From Camelus bactrianus (Eukaryota > Chordata > Mammalia > Artiodactyla > Camelidae), in contig NC_133558.1 in assembly GCF_048773025.1 (NCBI RefSeq), positions 19,326,501 through 19,390,500 on the forward strand: a stretch of DNA of 64,000 nucleotides. Reading direction: 5' to 3'. The notes below the pieces were generated by a model that made no database searches, had not been told where the DNA came from, and saw only the letters and a list, made by a program, of their open reading frames with translations. Shown here piece after piece: positions 10,870 to 21,088 of this stretch. How positions within the stretch are numbered: the stretch's first letter is position 1; the number at the start of each line of letters is the position of its first letter. The translations under genes were made by a program, and so were the position numbers.

Positions 10870-11010
10870 TTTCCTTAGAGTCATGGCTCAGCCAACTGAG
10901 AGTCAGTCAGCCTCTCAGAGGCCTTAGTTTCCTGTCTGTAAAATGGGGTTGATAGCTGTCCCTATCTCAGAGGGCTCTTATGAGGTTTAAATGATTTAAT
11001 TCATGTTAAT
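10870..11010 (+). mobile_element. MIR SINE
   Basis: 'cctgtctgtaaaatggggtt' followed by 'agggctcttatgaggtttaa' is the MIR core and tail in sense orientation. Counterpart at 52285-52410. Confidence 0.75.
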
Positions 11011-11239
11011 TCCTTAAAACAGTATCTGATCCTTTTATTAATGAAGAATCCTGGAAAAAAAGAAAGTCCATGGATTTAGCTCCTGATACATTTTTCCAAG
11101 ATGATAAGGACCCATTTCCTCAACACACATCACCTGAGCCTCTTCTTAGATGCAGAGAGAGAGCTGCTTGGACTTTTCTGTCCCCTGTGGTGGGAGGGGC
11201 AACACAGGGAGGCCAGGGTGGTCCTAAGGATGAGGAAGT

Positions 11240-11425
11240 GTCAGTGCAACGCACACTCACACACCACGAACATGGACATACACATATAAAGAGCCACACA
11301 TGCTTATATACATACACACATATACACCAACCTCCACACTCAAGTTCCACATACATTTCTATACCCACGTTAACCCACACAGACAGACACACATGTACAT
11401 TATCCTCTCCCTCCACTTTTGCCAA
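11240..11425 (+). repeat. CA-rich low-complexity stretch
   Basis: Degenerate ACAC/ACAT tracts ('cacacacatatacaccaacc' and similar). Copy 2 has the same at 52650-52790 with small length changes. The open frames that span it are compositional artefacts. Confidence 0.7.
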
Positions 11426-11429
11426 TTCA

Positions 11430-11910
11430 GTTCAGGGCCCAGCTTACTCCTACTTCATCTTTATAAAAAATTTAGGATCCTGCTGGAGGATTTTTGTCCC
11501 ACTAGAGAGAGACCCATTCCCCAGGCATCGGGTATTTTCTAGGCCTCACGTGGCCCTGCTCCTGGAATGCTCAGAGAGTGTCCGGGGACCTGACCTCAGA
11601 TCAGGGTCCTGTGTCCAGAGGCAGCCACGTGCCCTGGCCTGACCTGGATTTGGGCTCTGGAAGGTCAACAGGTCTCCAGGCTCCCAGCACACCTGCAGCT
11701 TCCCCACTGGCCCTCCCACCAGGCAGGGTCCCCCCAGGATTTGCTGCACAGCAGGGGTCTGCACACTGGCTGCAGGAGTCACAGGGACAGGAGTTGCAAT
11801 TCCACCCCTTGGGGTAAGAGACCCTTAGGTCAGAACAATAAATCCAAGGTTCTCTTCTTCATCTGGTTTCTGTTGTTCTAGGTCACATTTCTTGCGAGCA
11901 AAGTTCCAAT
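11430..11910. other. Intergenic DNA, no gene seen
   Basis: Unique-looking sequence closely matched in copy 2 (52800-53310). No family resemblance in any frame. Confidence 0.5.
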
Positions 11911-11914
11911 AATC

Positions 11915-12010
11915 TAAACTCCTGCAAACAAAACCCCACTGATGACAGCTCCAAGGAGAACCTGGCCTGCAAATGTGCCCTTGATGGGGATATTGGGCTG
12001 GGAGGATCAG
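11915..12010 (-). pseudogene. Relic exon 5 (membrane segment), copy 1
   Basis: The - strand frame QPNIPIKGTFAGQVLLGAV followed by ISGVLFAGV parallels the class I 'QPTIPI...GLVL...' connecting peptide and membrane helix, though with a lysine near the start and a stop soon after. Confidence 0.65.
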
Positions 12011-12128
12011 TATAAGGAGGAAAGGAGAGTGAGGGGCTCTGGCCTCACATCTGAACATGATCCCGCTAAAGTCTCTAGTGGGCTGGTACTTCCCTGAGAA
12101 GAAGCTCCACCCCCATCTCCCTCCTCAC

Positions 12129-12398
12129 CCCATCTCAGGGTGAGGGGCTCCTGAAGCCCCTCGTGCTGCACGTGGCACGTGGATCTCTGCTCCTCTCCAG
12201 GAGGCACCACCAGGGCTGCCCACTTCTGGAAGATCCAGTCCCATGTAGGCCTGGTCTCCACGAGCTCCATGTCCTGGGCCTGGTCCTCCCCATCACGCTG
12301 CCAGGTCAGTGAGATCTCCGCAGGGTAGAAGCCCAGGGCCCAGCACCTCAGGGTAACAGCCCTATTAGGCTGGGATGTGAGTCAGGCGGGTCCGGAGG
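12129..12398 (-). pseudogene. Relic exon 4 (alpha-3), copy 1
   Basis: Reads [34 protein letters not shown] and [15 protein letters not shown] on the - strand, flanked by a gtgagg donor. The GDGTF segment is changed to WDWIF, and the first 15 codons are out of frame with the rest. Confidence 0.85.
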
Positions 12399-13004
12399 CT
12401 GCGTGGTAGACAAAGCAGGGGGGACTCAGGGAAGGGCCTGTTCAGCCGCATCAACTCCAGAGACAAAGATGCGATATCTCTTGAAGTTTTGGCTACAAAG
12501 CAGCGCGAGGCAGTGCGGGTCCTCCCGGCATGGGGGGAAGGGAACCAGCACTAAGCTAAGCCAAGATGAGGACGTTGAAGTCTGTTCAACATTCTTCTCC
12601 AGGATAGGAGCCTCTTCCAAGATTCCTCCCTGTTATCAAGCCCATTAGTCCATGTTTCTAGATAAAATTTTTTAGACACTCCCAGCTGCCTGGTTTCTAG
12701 TGAGAAGTGGCCTGTGATGTGAATATAAACCTCTGAGAGCCTGGGAACTAACCCTGTGCTCTCCTGGCAGTGGTTTCACCCCAGAGGGGCACACGAAGAG
12801 TGGGTGAGGTGGCCCCACCCAGGAGACTGAGATGGATGAGGTGTCCTCACCCCCTGGCCCCATCCATCCCACAGGGCATGTCCGAGTCCCCTTGACTTGA
12901 TGGGCTCTGGGGAGCCCCCAGCACTGTGGAGAGAGAACTGGCCAAGGCTGGGTGCTGGGGGAGGACTGGGTGGGCCATGGGAGGTCATTCCCAGTGTGGT
13001 TCAC

Positions 13005-13230
13005 ACTCTCCCCTCCGTGCTCCAAGTCTCTCCGCAGCCACACGACGCACTCCTCAAATACATTTTCTCTATGAAGATCCCCCTGGCCTCCCATTTTTGT
13101 GCGGCGGCCATGAAGGAGACTGCGGGGTGCTGCCGAGAGTCCGTATCCAGGCTCAGGGAGTCGTCACCATCACAGCCAGTGCCCCGTGCTCCTGCCGTCC
13201 TCCCAGAACTCACAGTCATAGGTGAACAGG
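13005..13230 (-). pseudogene. Relic exon 3 (divergent alpha-2), copy 1
   Basis: The - strand gives TYDCEFWEDGRSTGHWL, then DDSLSLDTDSRQ, AAAQKWEA and FEECVVWLRRDLEHG in successive frames. The Cys after TYD and in EEC stand where C101 and C164 stand in class I. The frame changes show that it is dead. Confidence 0.7.
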
Positions 13231-13234
13231 CCCA

Positions 13235-13640
13235 GGCAGTGTCAGTCAGGCAGGCGGGCCTCCGAGGCCTCTCCATCCATGGTCCCTGCCCCTCCCCACT
13301 CCTATTCTCTTGGCTTCTACTTAGGGGACGTTCACATTCTAGACTGTGACACTGTGACACAGTAAGAAGGATATGTTTGGGTGTTCATCCAGGGTCCCCA
13401 GCACAGAGCCCTTACAGCCTTTGTAACCTCCTAAACCTTGAGCACAGCAGAGCATCTCTTATTATAATACGTGGTTTTTGTTCCCAGTTCCTGAAACAGC
13501 TCCAGAGCAGTAAGGAGACAGAAGCGTCTCTTTATAGCATGCAGTCTGTTGTCCTAATTCCTGGAACCGGTCTGAGTGTAAAGAAGAATGCACCTGTCCT
13601 TCATCACAAGCCCCTCACAACCCCACCTGAGTTTATGTCA
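13235..13640. other. Spacer where the relic's alpha-1 exon would be expected
   Basis: No class I-like frame is visible on either strand. Sequence is shared with copy 2 (54645-55080). Confidence 0.5.
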
Positions 13641-14225
13641 ACAAACTGATAACCACAGGATGGGGGCTGGTTGCCCAGGGAAACAACTTTGGGATTGGAA
13701 GGTTGGAACTTTCATCCTCATCACCAACTCCCGGAAGGAGGAATGGCTGGGACTGAGCTCAGTCACAGTGGCCAATGGTTTAATCAACCAGGTCTATGTA
13801 ATGAAGCCTCCACAGAGAGAACAGAGTTCAGAGAGCTTCAGTACTGGGGGTACATCGAGGTGCTAGGAGGGTGACACGCAGATGGGACGGAAGCTCTACA
13901 GCCCCGCAATCCATGCCCTATGCATCCTTCCCCTGGCACTTCCTGAGTTGTACCTTTTTGTAATAAACCAATAATCTAGTCAGGAAACTCTTTGTTCAGT
14001 TCTGTGAACCATCCTAGCAAATTGTCAAACCAGAGCAGGAGGCCATGGGAACCCCTGATTTATAACCAGTTGGTCAGAAGCCCAGGTGACAACATGGAGC
14101 GGAACTGGCATCTGTAGTGGGGCCAGTCTTGGGGGACCGAGCCCTTCATGTGTGGGGTCTGTGCTAACTCAGGCAGACAGTGTCAGAATCACTTGGCGTA
14201 AAAAGCACATATATTTGGTTTCCCT
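13640..14225 (+). mobile_element. Solo LTR-like fossil of an ancient endogenous retrovirus
   Basis: 'aatggtttaatcaaccaggt', 'tgtaatgaagcctcc', a poly(A)-signal block 'taataaaccaataatctag', then 'ttctgtgaaccatcctagca' and 'ggtgacaacatgg'. This is the layout of an old mammalian ERVL-type LTR with its R region. It is eroded, has no internal viral part, and is shared with copy 2 (55085-55660). The exact family name was not assigned. Confidence 0.55.
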
Positions 14226-14339
14226 CTTTAAGATAAACTGTCCCTGACTCTGATCTAGTTTATTTGCTGTCAGCTCTGCACTGGGGAGTGGGTAACACTC
14301 CATTCCAGGATGTATTGAAAAAGCATTGGATGGGGACTT

Positions 14340-14450
14340 ACAGATTTGGGATTTGCCGTGAACTGTGTCATTTAAGAAAGTTATTTAACTTCTGTGGTTC
14401 TCTGTATCTTCTGTAAATGGAGGGTTAGGTGATGACCCCACAGGTCTCTT
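14340..14450 (+). mobile_element. MIR SINE fragment
   Basis: 'aagttatttaacttctgtgg' and 'cttctgtaaatggagg' are the eroded MIR core. Counterpart at 55795-55890. Confidence 0.6.
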
Positions 14451-14739
14451 CTCTGCCAATGTCTCAGATTCTGACTACAACTTCCTGAGAACAGAGTCAC
14501 AGGGCACAGAATGAACATAAGAGTGGGCACCATGCTCAATCCTTGAGGTGCTGGAGATGCAAACAACTCAAAACTAACAAGCACCGAACTTCTGCTGAGA
14601 AAGCTGCTGAATGAATTTCAGAATCAAATACAAATAATTCTGGAACTGCCCCAGCCTGGTTCACCACACCCGCCAGGGGGCGCCCACAGTCCCCGCTCAA
14701 GCTCTTAGTCCAACCCTTACGCACTTTACCAGCATCAGT

Positions 14740-14835
14740 GTGCCACTCCCTCCTCTTACACCGTGAGCCCTTAGAAGGCAGGACTACGTGGGTGCCTGGA
14801 ATGTGACCATCTGGTAAACCTTTGTTGAATTCATG
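14740..14835 (+). mobile_element. MIR/L2-type 3' tail fragment
   Basis: 'ccttagaaggcaggactac', 'gcctggaatgtgacc' and 'aacctttgttgaattcatg' follow the common MIR/L2 end pattern ('agggcaggga...gcctggcaca...aaatgtttgttgaatgaatg'). Confidence 0.45.
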
Positions 14836-15012
14836 CTCCTAAAATGTTCAACTGATAAAACGTGAACAGTCTCGTTATTTACCCTGAGTTGTACTTCTCA
14901 CTGCTTGATGCCTTCACTGAACACTCAAAGCCTTTCACAAACTTTCAGTAATGCTAAACACTCAAGAGACATTAACTAGAAATTATTAAATGACAACATA
15001 TCTTCTGAACTC

Positions 15013-15890
15013 ACGGTGTCCAATTTCCCCCACCCTGGCGCACACTAACTCCTGACTCCTTGAAACAGTTTTTCCTCTTTGTCCTTCATCAGCACGAATA
15101 TTATGCATTAATCACACAGTCATACACAAATCATTCAAAATCCACCTCATTCACTAAACTCTCCCAACCACTGCGGTGTCATGCCTGTGAACTTGAGTAA
15201 ACGATTTCTCTGCTTCTCCGCCTAAAGATAGTTCTGATCTATGACATCACTGCATGTACATCAAAGTGTCAATGAGGCGTCCCCAGAAGTATGGGTGCCG
15301 CCCCATATTAATAGCAAGCTTTTTCAGGACAAGCACTAGGTTACAACGGTCTGTTTTCCCACGTCCAGAGCCCCCTAATTATATGCGAGGCATGTATCCG
15401 TGATCTAATGAAATTGCTGGGTTAATGATTAATTAATTAATGGCTCACAGAACCCCACTTTCACTCTCAAGTGATGACTTGTGCACATACACCTGCCACC
15501 CCTGTGCTACTGGAACACTTGTCCAAAGGACCTCCTGCACCTGAAACCTGGGGTGAGGTGATGAGCACTGCTTCCCCTGTTCTCCCAGGCACCCACCTGC
15601 TTTCTGCACCAGGTGATGTTTGTTCAGACCACGCTGTATGGTTTGGTTGTAGTATTGTTGCACTTTTTCAGATTTATTGGAAAATCTTCATCTGACTCGT
15701 GAAGATTCTGGTCTTTTCATCACAGTAACTTGGCTCCTGCATCAACCACTGAACTCAAGGCTTTGCCTTCACCTCCTCACTGTCATGGGGATGAAGAGTT
15801 GTCATCCGTGAATCAAAAGCACTAAGGCAGGGACTCCTGGAGCTGGTCAGACACAGCCACACAGAAATGCTGCAGAGAGTGTGACCTGGG
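15013..15890. other. Tract almost identical between the two duplication copies
   Basis: 15013-15625 matches 56470-57085 with about one visible mismatch, and the next 260 bases with fewer than ten. The flanks show a mismatch every 10-20 bases. No gene is visible: the longest shared open frame (- strand 15663-15445, 72 codons) has no family resemblance. The most direct reading is a recent gene-conversion tract; a conserved regulatory element is the alternative. Confidence 0.7.
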
Positions 15891-15973
15891 GTTACCATCA
15901 GTGGATTCTAAGTAAGCTCCACTATTCATTGAGTGAGACCCCTTCCCAATGTGTGAGAAATGAGTGTATGTCC

Positions 15974-15975
<2 letters not shown>

Positions 15976-16010
<35 letters not shown>
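15976..16010 (+). repeat. (GT)n microsatellite
   Basis: About 17 uninterrupted GT units. In copy 2 (57430-57446) it is reduced to a few units broken by C and A, so the tract expanded or contracted after duplication. Confidence 0.9.
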
Positions 16011-16014
<4 letters not shown>

Positions 16015-16364
16015 GGAGAGACAGGGCACAAACACACAATGATGGGAAAACAACTGTACCACAACCTCACAAGTGAATTCAAATCCCACACTGAATAGGC
16101 ACTGAGAGTATTTGGAGAAAAACAGTGGAAATGTTAGTTCGACACCTCCATAAGAAAATGTTCCAGAAGGAAGTCGTTCTTGAGCAGGGCTTGAAGAAGC
16201 AGAGGATGAGGAGTAGAGGAGTTTGGGAAACGTTCTCATGGCAGAGACGGAGGTGTCATTTGCCTGAAAGTAGGACTCTCCCCCAGGTCTCCTGCCTCTC
16301 ACCCCCGGTGGTTCCCCCACTCTCCCCACAAAGTCCCCTCCCCCAGATCACCTCTGTTGTCTTG

Positions 16365-16490
16365 TGGAAAGCCCACTGGCCTCAGAGTCGGGGAGTTCCA
16401 TCCCTGCCACACCCTCCGCTTCCTGGGGAGGTCACTTCCCTCTGTGGCTTCAGCTTCAGTATCTCCAGAACAAAGCCATTAGACTAGAAG
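16365..16490 (+). mobile_element. MIR SINE
   Basis: 'ctcagagtcggggagttcca', 'tgccacaccctccg', 'ggtcacttccctctgtggct' and 'cagtatctccagaacaaag' follow the MIR order from 5' to core. Counterpart at 57815-57930. Confidence 0.7.
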
Positions 16491-16499
16491 GCCCAGGGC

Positions 16500-16950
16500 C
16501 TCCGGGTCCTACTATTTTGTAATCCTAGGGCTTGTGAAGTCAGCCGGTGGGTCCGCGTGCTGAGTGTGGAGGTGGAGCAGGTGGAGGGAGGGAGCCCCCG
16601 GATAGAAGGCACAGCCTGCAGCTGTCCTCGTCCCGGCCACCCTGGTCTCAAATCTGTCCTTTCCTGCCAGGACTTTTGATCCCTTGTTCTTCCTTCATCT
16701 AGCACATTCCACCCCAGCGACCTGCCCTAACCTCTGGTCTTGCCCCTTCATCTCTGCTGAAACGCTACTTCCTCAGGGATGGTTCACTTCACCCCCAACA
16801 TTCCCCCCACCCCCCCCCACCCCCAGCAAGGAGAGTTTCTTCTGCTCACGTGCTTTCCTGGCCAGTGGGTGTCACGTGATTGCACAGCCACCACCTACCT
16901 TAGAAATTCCTTGAAAACTGCAAGGGTTTAGCTCTTGTTGTTAGTGCCTG
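16500..16950. other. Intergenic DNA with a C-rich run
   Basis: 16801-16826 is almost only C with two A interruptions and is shortened in copy 2 (58660). Copy 2 carries a solo LTR here (58075-58484); copy 1 has the empty site near 16628. Confidence 0.7.
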
Positions 16951-16954
16951 TAAC

Positions 16955-17165
16955 AGTCCTGTATTAGACACTGTGCGTCAGAGAAGCAGAGCCCCAAGAC
17001 ACACGTACATATATAGATAAAAATACATTTAAAACTTGGCTCACGCGACTGTGGGGCTGCAATTCCAAAATGTGCCAGCTGGGCAGGCAAGCCGGAGACC
17101 AGGGCAGGGCTGATGTCGCAGACTGAGTCCAAAGGCAGTCTGGGCCACAGCGTGCCTGGACTGTA
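16955..17165 (+). mobile_element. MLT2-like LTR 5' part (fossil)
   Basis: 'cctgtattagacactgtgcg', 'gagaagcagagcccc', 'acttggctcacgcgactgtg' and 'gagtccaaaggcagtctgg' match the opening of an ancient ERVL LTR (MLT2 type). Non-coding, eroded, shared with copy 2 (58785-59000). Confidence 0.5.
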
Positions 17166-17279
17166 CCTTTGTCACTCTGAGAGTTAGGAAAATCATCAGT
17201 TTATCATTACCCTGTATTGCACAACTTCTGAAAAACATGTTTGTTTGCCTTTTCATTTTTCTTATTGTTCGTGTCCTGA

Positions 17280-18765
17280 AGATTTTTGGAAATAATAGTT
17301 GTGCCGTGTTTTGAAACCTATAAATTCAAGAACTTCTAATAGTAAACAGTGAGAATGAAGGACAAAGGAAGTTTGGAAACTTCTTAACATTCAGAAATTA
17401 ACAAACACAATTTAAACTCATGGATAATCCTGGCTTAAAGAAGAAATCAGAAGAGAAATTAGAAATCTTTTTAACTCAATGAAAATGAAATAAAAATTTG
17501 TGGGATGCTTCAAAAGCAGTATTAGAGGGAGATTTATCACTTTAAACGAATAATAAGAGACTCTTACAAACAATTTAAGCAAATAAATTAGATAATGAGT
17601 ATGAAAATGAACCATTTCTTTAAAGACATCATATACTGAACTGAATTAAGAACAAATAGGAAAACTAATTAATCTCTTATGAATTAAAGAAATTAAATAC
17701 ATAATTTTTTTTTAATTCCACAAAGAAAATTCCAGGCTCTGATGGAGCTGGCGAATTCTATCCAACATTGAAGTATGAACACCAGTCCTATACAAACTCT
17801 TGGAGAAAATGCAGGAGGAAGAAACGCTTTCCAAATTGTTTTATGAGGTTAGTAATACCCTGATACCAAAACCAGATAAAGAAGTCAAAAAAAAGTAACT
17901 TCAAATCAATGTCGCTCATGAATCCTTAAGGAACATCAGCAAGTGGAAGCCAACATGTTAGGAGCAAGAATGATTTATCTCAGGAGGCACCTTTGGATGA
18001 ATATATAGAAATCAATATAATGTATCATATTAATGTATCAAATCTCTCAGCACACTGGGAGTAAAAGCCCACTTGTTTAATTTGATGAATGACATTTATG
18101 GAAAAGCTAGAATTGACATCATACTTTATGGTGAAAGACTGGATACTTTCTACTTAATGTAAGGAAAAAGGTAAAGATGCCAACAATTACCATTTCTACT
18201 AAACATCTAGTATGTTTCTATTGTACTAGAGATCCTAGCCAGAGCATTGATCAAGGAAAAGCAATAAAAGAGACATAAATATAAAAAGAATTTGTTTGCA
18301 GATGACATGATTGTGTGCATAGAAATTTCCCCCAAAAAGCTTCTAAAATTAGCAGGTAAATAAAAGGAGACTGCAGGCTACAAGGTCAATTGAGTTGCTA
18401 TGTACCAGTAATGTAACATTAAGAAAATGAATAATTTAAAATTCCATTCATAATAGCATCAAAATAAAATACTTAGGCATCATTTTAAAGAGAGCGTGCC
18501 AGATTTGAACCCTGAAGTCTACGTAGTGCGCCTGAGACAAAGTAAAGAAAAACTAAACAAATGGGGATAAACTCTGTTCACTGATTGGCACAGTCAAAAT
18601 TGTTAAGGCCCCAGTTCTCCCAAAATCAATCTATACATTGAAAGCAATTCAATTCGGAATCCTAAATGCTAACTCTGACAGTATCTTTTAAGAAACTTAG
18701 CCGCTTGTTCTACGATTTATATGCAAGTACAAAAACTTGAAATAGTCAAAATAATGACTAAAAAG
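17280..18765 (+). mobile_element. Old L1 ORF2 fragment, sense
   Basis: Frames broken many times, but phrases of L1 ORF2 are visible: 'cccaggctctgatgg' type RT-1 region, 'aaaccagataaagaagtc', the RT core near 18150-18310 and 'cttaggcatcattttaaaga'. Present in all three unit copies (59160-60605, 33640-35320). Confidence 0.75.
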
Positions 18766-19060
18766 GGAGCTAGGGCCTCCTGCCATCATCCCTGTGGCCA
18801 CACGAGGGCGCCACGACTCTGCTCTCTCCTATTCAGCACACTCCTGGAAGCAGAGGGGCTGTGGTCTCAGTCAGAGATGGGACATGAAGATGCTTTCTGA
18901 GTAGTTCTGGGTTCGGGCTGGGGGTGGAGCAGGGAGTGGAGGAGAGGAGAGCCCCGGAACCCTGCCCTGAGTCTAAGGTTCCCATCTTTTCTCCTCAATA
19001 CCCCTTTCACAACCTCACTGATGAAAACAACCTGAAAAACTCAATAGTTGATCAGTTCTT
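18765..19060. other. Unit junction segment, no gene seen
   Basis: Begins 'gggcctcctgccatcatccc'. This short unique-looking segment marks the left edge of the tail part shared by all three copies. Confidence 0.5.
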
Positions 19061-20165
19061 CCACTGCCTCTTCACTTCTGGGAAATATAAAAATTTTTTG
19101 ATTTTTAGTATAGTTTGAGGTTTACAAAAAAGTAACAAAATTAGTACTGAGTTACTGTATATCCCACACTCAGTTTCCCTGTGGGAACATCTTATACCAC
19201 TCATACATTTGTCACAGCTAATGAAGCAATATTGATACATTATTACTAAATTCTAAAATTTATCAAGATTTCATTAATTTTCCTTTTTTCTGATCCAGGA
19301 TCCTATCAAAATCACACTGCACTGAGTCCCAATCCTGTCTCCTTCAGACTTCTCGGGCTGTGGCAGGCTTCCCCCGGTTTTGATGACCTTGACGTTTGGG
19401 GAGCACTGCTCAGGGATGTTGTAGGCTGTCTCTCATTTGACTTCATTGACTGGGGCAAAGGGTTTGGGGGACAAAGACCACAGAGATGAAGTGACATTTT
19501 CCACACATCGAGGCTGTGTACTCTCCACTTGATTATCACTAACAAGTTCACCTCGTCACCTGGCTACGGTACATTTCCTGGTTTCTCCTTCTGAATTTTT
19601 ACTTTTCCTTCCCCACTTTTCACACTGTAGTCTTTAGAAGAAAGCCACTAAGTGCAGCCCACACTTGAGCGGTGCTCTGCTATAAACACTGCTGTGCAGG
19701 GTTTTGTGCAAATATATGTTTTCAAATGAGTTGAAACAGTACTGGAGTGATCAGCAAGTTGGACGGTGAATCTGTGCCTAGGTTTATAAGAAACTGCTGC
19801 CCGTCCCTGCAGTGGCCGCGCTGCTTCACATTCCTGCAGCAGTGCCGGGGGCTTCTGCGGCTCCACGTCCTGCTCAGCGCTTGGCATCTCCTGTTCCTGG
19901 ATTCCAGCTGTTCTCATAGGTGTGATGGTGCATCACTGTTGTTTTTATTTACATATCCTGACAACATGATGTGGACCATCATTTCATACCCATTTCCACT
20001 GATAAATCTTCTATGATGAAATGTTTATCAGACTTTTCTCCACTTTTAGATTGTTGTTTGCTTTCATATTGCTGAGTTTAAGAGTTCTATGTATGTTCTA
20101 AAACAGGTCTTGTATCAGATATGTGAATTTGCAAATAATTTCTCTCTGTCCATGTCCAGAGCTTT
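19060..20165 (-). mobile_element. Old L1 3' end and UTR fragment, antisense
   Basis: The + strand carries the antisense L1 3' UTR text ('tcacagctaatgaagcaata', 'ttgatacattattactaa', 'gatgaccttgacgtttgggg') and then ORF2 C-terminal antisense text up to 'atctctctgtccatg'. Counterpart at 60950-62040; the third copy keeps only the first 270 bases (38255-38520). Confidence 0.65.
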
Positions 20166-21088
20166 TACTCAGATAACAGTATACAGTAACGCGTAAATAT
20201 ATTTTTCTGGGAAGAAAAATGAGAAATTACTAACTGCAATGGTTTCTGAGTAGAGGACTTGAGTGACCGGGGGATAAGGGAAACAATATGACTTACTTAC
20301 TTTTGTATACTCTTGAGTATCTTTTGAATTCTCTTTTGTGCTCATAAATAATGTTTTCAAAAAGCAAATGACATTAAAATCCCTTACACTTGTGAAACAC
20401 TTGACATTCGTCTTCAGCTCATGTGTCAGGATGCACATTCTGATCCTCTACTCCAGACCCATCACCTTTTGACTAAGCTCTTCTGCCACAGAAATTCCAT
20501 TGCTGGAAAAGACTGGTTGGATTGTATGGACAAATCTGTCCATGGATATAGCTAAAAGTGCCACATGAAATACAAAAAAAATTTGCTAGAAGTACCAAAG
20601 AGTTTATAATATACTAATAAATGACCACATCCCAAAAAAGGGAGAGATCCTGCTTAGCTCCAGCTCTGCACCCCCTGCTCTTGCTCTTGTCTTTTTCTCT
20701 CCATCTGCCTTCCCTTTTAAAAATTTAACAAAGTTTTTAAATCCTGATTATGATGTATATATGGAATGTATAATATATAATATAATGTATATGCACTGTA
20801 AAACAGAGTATAAATGTTAAAATGATCAATGACAAAGAAAAATGAACTATAATTCTCATGCCAGCGATAACTGCATTTTCCTTCAGTTTACTACACATCC
20901 TTCTGCTGCTGCCCAAGGGCTGGAACTTTCTCTCTCTAAGCTGATGAGCACAGAGCTCAGTGGCCCCCACCCTGCCCTCTCAGATGCCATGTCCTGAGTC
21001 AGCTCAGTCTCCCACCTCCTGAGAGGGTTGTCTCTCACTTCCTCCTCCCTCCTCAATCCCCTCCACTCCCTCCCCACTCCTTCTTCTT
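20165..21088. other. Tail of copy 1, no gene seen
   Basis: Includes a short TATA-rich low-complexity patch (20755-20795). Matched by 62040-62945 and 38525-39360. Ends at the L1 poly-T. Confidence 0.6.

Larger units (their letters stand above)
11915..13230 (-). pseudogene. Class I-like pseudogene relic, antisense (copy 1)
   Basis: Three class I-type exons in gene order on the - strand: alpha-2-like (13230-13005), alpha-3 (12398-12129) and a connecting/membrane exon (12010-11915). The intron of about 600 bases before the alpha-3 exon matches class I intron 3. The alpha-3 exon is close to that of gene A. The alpha-2 exon is strongly divergent (EFWEDG, DDSLSLD, AAAQKWEA, FEECVVWLRRDLEHG) and more like class I-related chains such as MR1 or MIC. 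No alpha-1 exon or leader was found; an LTR fossil lies where it would be. Frames are broken in alpha-2 and the start of alpha-3. Not functional. Confidence 0.8.
1..21088 (+). repeat. Segmental duplication, copy 1
   Basis: The whole stretch matches 41381-62945 in order and orientation; base 1 pairs with 41381 and 18770 pairs with about 60620. It contains class I gene A, the antisense class I-like relic, three LTR fossils and the L1 tail blocks. The left edge is not seen because the window starts inside the unit. The right edge is sharp: homology stops near 21088, where the poly-T of an antisense L1 starts. By eye the copies match at roughly 90-95 percent outside the near-identical tract at 15013-15890. 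Confidence 0.9.

Noticed and set aside
11070-11642. 190-codon frame spanning the CA-rich stretch
   Set aside because: Low-complexity His/Thr-rich translation; not kept in frame in copy 2.
15445-15663. 72-codon - strand frame nearly identical in both copies
   Set aside because: Its conservation is that of the whole near-identical tract, including sequence outside the frame, so it is not evidence of coding.
15976-16010. Possible CRISPR or other spaced array
   Set aside because: Simple GT repeat without spacers. No prokaryotic features occur anywhere in the window.
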